Source: Streptomyces adelaidensis
GTDB taxonomy: Bacteria; Actinomycetota; Actinomycetes; Streptomycetales; Streptomycetaceae
Reading direction: 5' to 3'
DNA: 64,000 bases
Assembly: GCF_016598475.1 (NCBI RefSeq)
Contig: NZ_JAEMUX010000008.1
Coordinates: 1 to 64,000 of the forward strand
The notes beneath the pieces are model-generated. The model did not search any database. It was not told where the DNA came from and saw only the letters and a list, made by a program, of their open reading frames with translations. Of the stretch, positions 49,879 to 58,800 are shown piece by piece (within the stretch, counting starts at the first letter, position 1; every line of letters begins with the position of its first letter). A program made the position numbers and the translations under genes.

Positions 49879-52800
49879 AGGAGTTCCGATCCCTCGATGG
49901 GCGAGACGGGTGTGGCGGTTGAGCCGGCCGAGCCGGCCGAGCCGGCCGTGGCGGCGGCCGGTTGCTGCGTCGCCGTGGTGGACGACGTGGCGGTGGTCGT
50001 GGTCGTCGTGGGCTGGGCCGGGAAGAGGCGGCCGGGGGCGGGCAGATCGTTGCCGTTCTTCCTGTCCTGCTCGGCGATCAGCCAGTTGATGTACCTGGCG
50101 AGCACGGACTCGCTCCAGGTCACGCCCAGCTCGGGGAGGCCGCCCTTGTGGAAGACGCGGGCGCCGGTGGTGAGGTGGAAGGCGTTCCTCGCCAGGCCGG
50201 TGGTGACACCGATGAACGCGGAGGCGCCCGCGCCCCACAGTCCGGCCAGCAGGGCGTCGGCGCCCTTGACCTCGTTGCCGTTGACGCCGAAGACCGACGC
50301 GCTGATGGCGTTGCTGACGAAACCGCTGAGCGCGCTGGTGGTGATGCCCACGGTGTTGGCGTAGGTGGCGTTGCGCCAGCGGGTCGGCTTCTCCTGGGCG
50401 GCCCAGTCGGTGGCCCAGTCGTCGGTGTTGGAGTTCATGGACTGCTTGGGGTGCCCGCCCCAGTCGCGGGCGCCCATGCTGTTCTTGAAGTAGCCGAGCG
50501 GTGTGCGGTTGTGGAGGACGTTGAGGCCGGTGTTGAAGGTGCCGCCGACCGCGCCGTTCAGCAGCGCCCTGTAGACGTCGAGCGGGGTGACGCTGCCGTT
50601 GCCCATGGTGGCGGCGGTGATGGCCAGGGTCGCGGTGAACTCGGTGATGAAGCCGGTGCCGAAAGTGAGTAGCGCGCCCCGCAGTTCGCGCTGCCACACG
50701 GGCATCTCGGCCGAGATCCCGTCCTTCACGCCGGTGAGCACCCCGTGCCAGGGGTCCTGGACCTCGCGCAGCAGACCCAGCGCCTCGATCTCCGCGCCCC
50801 GGAAGTCGGTCTCGCGGCCGATGACCCGCCAGCCGGTGTCGCCGGGCAGGCCGACCTCGTCGCCGATGCGGGGCAGGGCCCCGGCCAGGTACTCGGGGAC
50901 GTAGGCCGGGCCCGAGGTGCTCAGCCGGCCGAACGCGTCGGTCTTCCAGACCCGCCCGGTGAAGGTCCGCTGCTCCACCAGATGGCCGTCCTGGAACTCC
51001 CGCCACTGACCCCATTGCTTGTCGACCTCACGGAACCGGCCCGGCGTACCGTCCACGGCGACCCGCTCCCGGAACACCTTGCCGAGGTCGTACTCCTTCC
51101 ACACCTGCGAGTTCACCCGCACCGTGGTGGGCGGCTCGAACTGACGGGCGGAGTGGGAGATGAGATCCCGTAGTGAGGGGGTGGTCGGCAGGGTGGTGGG
51201 CCGCTCGGGGGCGACGATCCTGTAGTCGAACTCGCGGACCCGGCCACCGGCGTCCCGCAGCCGCACCACCTGGTTTTCCACGAGGTCCCGCCAGCGGCCG
51301 CCGCCCGCGATGCCGTCGTACACCCGTGTCCCCTCGGAGTGGACCGTGCCGTCGGCGGCGGTCCTCGTCCACTTCCAGGTGCCGTCGGACTGCTTCACCG
51401 CGTCGATCCAGGAGCCCCCGATGTCCGTGGCGTTGCGCTCGCGCACCACGTTGCCGAGCCGGTCCAGGTCGACGAAGGAGTCGTCCCAGGTCTTCGAGTA
51501 GAACGAGCCGCGGTTCTGTTTGCGGAGGCCGTCGGCGACCGCGGTGGCCGGGTCGTCGGTGGAGAAGGCCCGCCAGGTCCAGGAGGTGCGGTACGGGCTG
51601 CCGGACGACTCGACGATACGGCCGTCGATCAGGTCGCGGCGGCCGGTGACGTGCAGCAGGGAGTTCCTGTCGACCCAGGTGCCCGCCCTGTCGTCGAGGG
51701 AGAGGTCCCGGGTGGAGGGCGCCTCGAACAGGTACTCGCGCGTGTCGCGGCCCTCGCTGCGCAGCCGTACGCGTTCGACGCCGTTCTCGTCGGTGAAGAG
51801 GTCCCGCCAGCGGCCGTTGCCGTCGACATGGCGGGTACCGGTGGTGCCGCTCGTCGTGTCCCGCCAGGACAGCTCGTACGAGCCGCCGTCGCGGTACTCC
51901 GGCACGGGCGCCCAGCGGGTGGGGTCGTCCAGGCTTCGGCCGACCTCGATGACGTCGCCGTTGTCGAGCTTGCGGGTCTCGCGCACGATGCGGCCGTACT
52001 GGTCGATGTCGATCCAGTTGGGGCCGGTCGGGTTGAGCCGGACGCCGGTGACCGCGGTGCCGTCGGCGGCGGTCTGGGTCCAGTGGCTGACCCGGTGCAG
52101 GGAGTCACCGGCGAACAGGTCGCGGAAGAACCCGTCGAACGGGCTGCGGCCGGCCGCGCTCTTCCAGAGGAACGCCGGGGGCCGCATCTCGGCGTACCTC
52201 TTCACCAGCAGGCTGCCGCCGTCCGTCAGCGTCTCCAGGCTCTCGATCTGGGCGTTCGCCAGACCGTGGCCGGTGTAGGCGCCCGCGTCGATCCGGCCGC
52301 CGGCGGGCGCGTGCCCCGGCACCACCGAGAACTCCTGGTACATGCGTGAGCCGTGCAGTCCGCTGAACGGCCAGACCGAGCCCCGCCGTTGGGCCACTGT
52401 CGCCGTGCCGGTGGCCGGGTCGAGGAAGGTGTCCCGGAAGCCGACGTGGTCCAGGTTCCAGTGCCGGGTGCCGGACAGCGACTCGGCGCCGTCCTTGCCG
52501 AAGCGCTGCCACGACCACTCGCCGCCCGGGCCCTTCTCGGCGCGGACGAGACCGCCGTCGGAGCCCTTGGTGTACGTCCGCACGTCACCGGCGTTGTCGA
52601 GCAGCCGGCGCCAGGAGCCGGACGGCACGTCGTGGAGGGTGCGCATGTCGGCGTCCCCGATCCGCCGGCCGCTGCGGAAGGTGTCCCCGGCGCTGTTGAA
52701 CTCCGTCCAGCGGGCTTGCCCGAAGCGGTCCCGGGAGAGGTGCAGGACGTTGCCGTTCCTCAGGGTCTCGCGTTCGAAGAGGGTCACCTTGCCGGGGTCG

Positions 52801-55800
52801 GCGCCGGTCAGCCTGAACTGGCCGGTGCCGGACCGCTCCACCTTGGCGATGTCGAAGCGGCCGGTGAGCGAGGTGCCGGAGGGGTCGGTGCGGACGGCTG
52901 TGCCGGAGACGTGGTCGATCTTCCAGAAGTCCCCGGTGAGAGTCGAGCCCTTGCCGCGGATCGCGATGGTCTCCTCCAGCAGCGTGCCCGCCGGGTCGAA
53001 CACCGTTCGCTCCAGCGGGTGGGCGCCCTTTCCGGTGGGGACCAGGGCGATCCGGCCGTCGTCCAGGACCTCCGCGCGCAGGCCGGGGAATTCCCGACCC
53101 GCCGAGTCCAGCACCCGCGGTGCGCCGCCGGGGGTGTCGGCGTCGAAGCGCAGGACACCCCGGTCGGCGGGCAGCCGCAGGTCCCGCAGGGCGACGACGC
53201 CTTCGGCACCGTAATGCCAGCTGGTGGTGCCCGCCGCGTCGGTGAGGGTGAAGCCGCCGCGCGGGTCCGTGCCGGGGGCGGGAGTGAAGCCGTCGGCCGT
53301 GCGGGTGCCCACGAAGTCGAGCGCGTCCGGCGTCCAGGGTCCGCCCTCGGCCGAGCGGCCCGTGAGGCCGACCTTCAGCCCGTCCAGGTCGCCGGGGCCG
53401 CCCCGGAGGAACACCTCCTGGTAGCGGAGTTCGCGGTTCGGGCCGAAGCCCAGCGTCACGTCCGACGGGTCGTGGTGGACGGTGTAGCGGCTGCCGCCGG
53501 GCCCGCCGTGCGGTGCGGGGGTGATGGTGAAGTCACCGATGACCCGGCCCGTGCCGCCCTGCGCCACCGACCGGAGGTCGTCGAGCCGGGTCGCCAGGGG
53601 CAGGTCGAAGTATCTGCCGAGGGTGGTGACGGCCTCCTGCCGCAGCGCCTCGCGGGCCTGACCGGTCAGGGTCCTCAGCTGGTCGTTCAGCAGCTCGGGC
53701 CGCAGGCCGAACCGGTTCAGCGATTCGGCGGCGTCCCCGGCGAACCGCTGTACACCGGGCAGATCCAGCGACGGGAGGGCGGCGGGGTCGGGGTCCAGGA
53801 AGTCCATGGCTCGCTGGATGCCGGACAGGTCGCCCGGGGCGCCCTCGGGCAGCGTACGCGGGCCGAGACCGGACGCCTCGTCGAGCGTACGGTCGAAGAT
53901 CCGCGCCAGGTCGATGCCGTTCAGCGCGTCGCCCAGTACGTCGTCCGGGACTCCCTCCTCGGGGACCGAGCCGAGCGGGAAGCGTTCGCTCAAGTCGCCG
54001 CCGAAGTCGCCGAGTTCGTCGAGCCGCACCGGTGGGGTGCCGGGCGCCGCGTCCTCGGTGAAGCGCAGGAAGCCGGAGCCGTCCGGGTCCGCCAGGTCGC
54101 GGAGGGCGAGGCGGCCGGTGTGGTCGAAGTGGAAGCGGGAACCGGTGACCGTGTCGGTGAGGGTGAAGCCGCCCGGCAGGCGTCCGGCGAGCGAACCGCT
54201 CATAGGGGTGAGCCGCACGGAGGCGGTGGCTCCGGAGGGGCCGAGCACATCGCCCATGACCCGCACGGTGCCGTCCGCGCCGGGGGCGATGGTCACCTGG
54301 AGCCGCAGTCCCTCCGGCAGGCCGTCGAACGCGAGAGCGGTCTCCCGGCCGAGGAAATCGCCCTCGGGACCGAACGTGAACCGGGTCGTGCCGGTCGGGT
54401 CGACGACCGCGAACCTGCCGCTGTCGTCGAGCATTTCGACCGTGAAATCCGAGGCGCGCACCGGCCCGGTCCCGCCGGGGGTGCGGTCGGCCAGTTCCAG
54501 CCGGTACGAGCCCGGCGGTGTCGTGTCGGTCTCCGGGAGGCGCGTCACACGCAGGTCGAAGTCCGCCAGGTCGTCCACGCCGGACAGAGGCACGTTCAGT
54601 TCGTCGGGGGACAGGGGCCCTCCGCCCGGGCCCGGCCTGGTGAGGGCGGCCGGATCGTCCACACGGGACAGCGGCCCGTCCGGTGCGTGCCGGAGCTCAC
54701 GGCCAGGATGCCGGAGGTCGTCGAGCCGTGCCTGCAAGGCCTCCAGGTCAAGATCCGACAGGTCGCTGAGTTCCGAGAGCGAGTCGGTGCGCGGCGAGTC
54801 CGGCCCCAGGACGCGGTTGAGTTCGTCGGTGGACAGGGGCTGCCCGTCGGGGCCCAGCCTGCTCCAGAGGTCCTCGACGACTGTCCGTTGCTCCATGTCG
54901 AGGTCGCCGAACTCCGGGAGCGCGTCGGTGCGCGGCGAGTCCGGACCCGTGAGGCGGTTGAGTTCGTCGAGGGGGCTGCGCACGCCGGCCGCCTCGTCGA
55001 GCGTACGGCTGAAGATCCGCGTCACGTCGTCCGGCGCGAGGCCGGTGTCACCCAGGTCGTCGAGCCGGACCGGCGGGGTGCCGGGCGCCGCGTCCTCGGT
55101 GAAGCGCAGGAAGCCGGAGCCGTCCGGGTCCGGCAGGTCGCGGACGGCGAGGGTGCCGGTCGCGTCGAAGTGGAAGCGGCTGCCGGTGACCGTGTCGGTC
55201 ACGGTGAAACCGCCGGGCAGTCGTCCGGCGAGCGAGCCGTCCGCCGGGGTCAGCCGGAAGGAGCCGGTGAGGTGTGACGGGCCGGTCAGTTCGAACACCC
55301 TCGTCGTGGTGGAGCCCGCGCCCGGGGTCAGCGTCACCTTGATCCCGAGGCCGGCGGGCCCGTCGAGGCCCGGCAGCGTGAGCGGCATCTCCTGCTGACG
55401 CAGCAGGCCACCGGGTTCGAACCGCCACACCGCCGTGAGACCGTCCGTGCCCGGCACGGGCACCCGCACGGTCAGCTCGCCGAGGACGCCGGACGCGTCC
55501 TTGAGGGGGGTCACGGCGGAGCCCGGGACGGGGACCCCGTCCGGGCCGACGACCTGCGGCATCGGGTTGAGGGCGTCGTCGGTGAAGCGCAGCGAGAGGT
55601 CGGTGCCGTTCAGCGGCAGTTCGCGGTGTTGCAGGTGTCCCAGGGCGTCGAACTGCCAGCGCACACCGCCCTCGGGGCCGGCGATGCTGAGGCCGCCGCC
55701 CTCCCGGACGGTCACCGTCACCTCAGGCAGCCGCACCGGACCGCTCGGGGCGCCGAAGTCGACCACGTCGATCCGGAACGACGCGGGCGTCGTCCCGGCC

Positions 55801-58800
55801 GCCGGGAGCTCCGTGATCCGCAGCCGCAGGTTCGTCAGTTCGTCCGCCCCGGACAGGGGCATACCGTCGAACCGGGCATCGAAACCGGCCCGTTCCGGCG
55901 TCAGGTTCGGACTAGGCAGATCCGTGATCGTGAGGCGTTCCAGCCCGCCGAGGCCGTTCAGCTCACCGAGGCCGTCGAGCGTCGTCAGCGGGCCGACCGT
56001 CGTCTCCGGCACCACCGTCCCGGACGCGTCCAGCCGGATCGGCGTAGCCCCGTCCGTCGGCAGGTCCACGAACCGGCCGCCCTGGTCGAAGACGAACCGC
56101 GTGCCGGTCGCCGTGTCGGTCACCGCGAAGCCGCCGGGCAACCGCTGGGCCAGATCCCCTTCCAGCCGTACGACGGTGAAGGCGCCCTCGCCCGCCCGGG
56201 GCACGGTCAGCCGGGACGACGGGACCACCCCGCCGCCCGGCAACTGCGTGAACGTCGTGGTCAGCCGGGCCCCGGTCAACGGACTGTCGGTGAGGCCGGA
56301 CAGCGTCACCTGCTCGGACAGCCGCGTACCGTCCAGGTCGAACCGGCCGATCCATGCCCCGTCCGGTGACTGGACCCGGACACCGGTGACCATGCCCAGC
56401 GCGCCCCGGACCGGTTCGATCACCGTACCGTCGGACAGCGGCAGTCCGTCCGTGCCGACCACCCGGGGAAGCGAGCCCGGCCCCGGCTCGGCCTCGAACC
56501 GGAGAAAGCCGTCCGCGCCCGGGAACCGGAGGTCACGGAACTGAAGGACCTCGTCCGCGGTGAACACCAGGCGTACGTCCCCGAGCTCGTCGGTGAGCAT
56601 GGCCCCGCCGTGGTCCAGTGGCGTCCGCTGCCACTCCAGCCGAATGCCCGGCGCCCCGGTGACCTGCTGCGGGTCCAGCAGTACCGTTTCGCTCCGGGGT
56701 GTGGGCGCGTCGAAGCGGTCCAGGCGGAACTCGTCCGAGAGAGGGCCGAGGTCCGTCGGCGGGCCGTCCGTGCCGACCCTGGTGACGGCACCGTCCGGGG
56801 CACCGACCTGCGGCTCCGGCAGTCGGCCGGAGTTCGTGCCGGCCGGAGTACGCCACTCGACGGAGACGTCCTTCACCTCGAAGTCCGTCTTGAACGTGTC
56901 CGACAGACGGAGCTTGCCGGCGGCTTCGTCGAGGCCATGGAGCGCGTCACCGACCGGCACCGTGCCACCGGCGACACCGGACCCGGTCGCCCTGGGGTAC
57001 GGACCCTCCAGGTAACTCTTGGGAATGATGCCCTTGATCAGCCACTCCTGGTCGCGGGTGGTGTTCAGCAGGACGCGGACATCTCTGGCGATCTTGGCGG
57101 TCGCGTCCTTGCCGCCCTGGCCCACGGCGTCGTTGTTCCTGAGGAATGCGAGGACGTCCTTCCGGGAGCTGTTCCCGGTGAGTCCCGAGAAGTCGAGACG
57201 CTTCCCGAGGTTCCGTTCGATCTGGTCGCTGATCAGCTGCTGGAGGTCCCAGGCCGGGAGAATTCCCGCGTTCTGCAGCTTCCCGGCCCTGATGTCCGTC
57301 CCCAGCTTGAAGACGTCGAGCGTGAACTCCGTGTTGCCGTACACCTTCTCGCCGCCGAACACGGCGAATGAGGTGAAGGGACTGTTGCTTTTCCGAATCG
57401 CGTTCTCGGCACCTGCCACATGTTGGAAGGCGGTGGTCCTGCCGTCCGGGTTGGCCGGGACCATTCCGATCTCGGGATCGAAGTGCGACTTGCGTAGGCC
57501 CTTGGTGTCGACCTCCAACGCGTGGAAGTCGTCCTGCCGGACGAGCTTGACACCGCGCAGTCGCTCCAGGTCGACGTTCGACATGAAGAAATCGTCCGTC
57601 TTGAGTTCCAACCGTGGGGTTTCCAGGGGCGGCAGCCCGGAACCGGAGGCCCGGCCCGAGGACTCCAGCATGTCCACGGGCGCCGTGGTCGGTGTGATGG
57701 TGGCCGGCGCGTGCGGTACGAATTTCAGGGAGTCGGTGGTCGGATAGGGACCCGTCAGATACTGCTTCGGAATGGCCCCCTGCACGAGCCAGGTGTTGTC
57801 GCGGCGTACCTGCAGCAGTGTCTTGATGTCCGACGTGACCGAGGCGGCCGACCTCTTCGGCACGCCGTTTTCGGCAAGGAATTTCTTGATCTCGTCGTTC
57901 TTCGTCGTGAAGGTGAACCTCGACGGGATCTCCAGAGTCGAGTCCCCGACGGTGAGCCGGATCTCCTTGAGGATCTCCTGCTGCACTTGGGTGCTGGAGA
58001 GGATCCGCACATCCCTGACGCTCTGCGCGCCGGCGTCGATGTCGTTGCTGAGGGATACCAGATCGAGCCCGATCTCGCTGTCCCCGAAGGGCTTTCCGAT
58101 GCTGCCGGGCGGGGAGAAAGCGGTGAACTGGCCTTTCTCCTTGAACACCTTGGCGTTGGCCGTGGACACCGCCTGGAGCGGTGTGATGGTGCCGTCGATC
58201 TTGACCGGTACGAGACCGTCCGCAGTCAGCCGTGTCTTCATGCCGGACTTGCCCGCCACCGCCGAGAAGTCCATGTCCTGCCGCACCAGCCAGTGGATCT
58301 GCGGCGCGGACGGCGTCGCCACCTCCGGCGTGACGGGCACCCGCACCGGATCCACACCCTGCGGGACGGCCGACGGACCCGCGGGCGACTCCAGCCGGAC
58401 CGGGATGTCGGCGAGCACGGTCCTGCCGTCCGGGCTGATCCTGGTGACGAGGCCGTCGGTCCCGGTGACGGTGAAGACGCCGTCGCCCATCCGCACCTCG
58501 ACGTCGGGAACGATCCCGGAGTCCGTCCTGAGGACCCAGTTGACGCTCTGCCCGGGTTCCATGGTGATCCACTGACCGGTGGGCCGCCCCAGGTCGTCCA
58601 GCAGCCGCAGCTCACCCGTCGGCAGGTTGGCGGCCGGGCCGTCCAGGCGGGTCATCATCACCGTGATGTCCCGCTGGACCGTGTTCAGGTTCATCCCGAG
58701 CCGGTCGAACTGGATCCGGGCCCGGTTGAAGTCCAGTCGCGCGCCGTTCAGGTCCAGCTCCGCCTGGGCGCGGCTCAGCGGCGGTATGTCGGTGCGGCCG

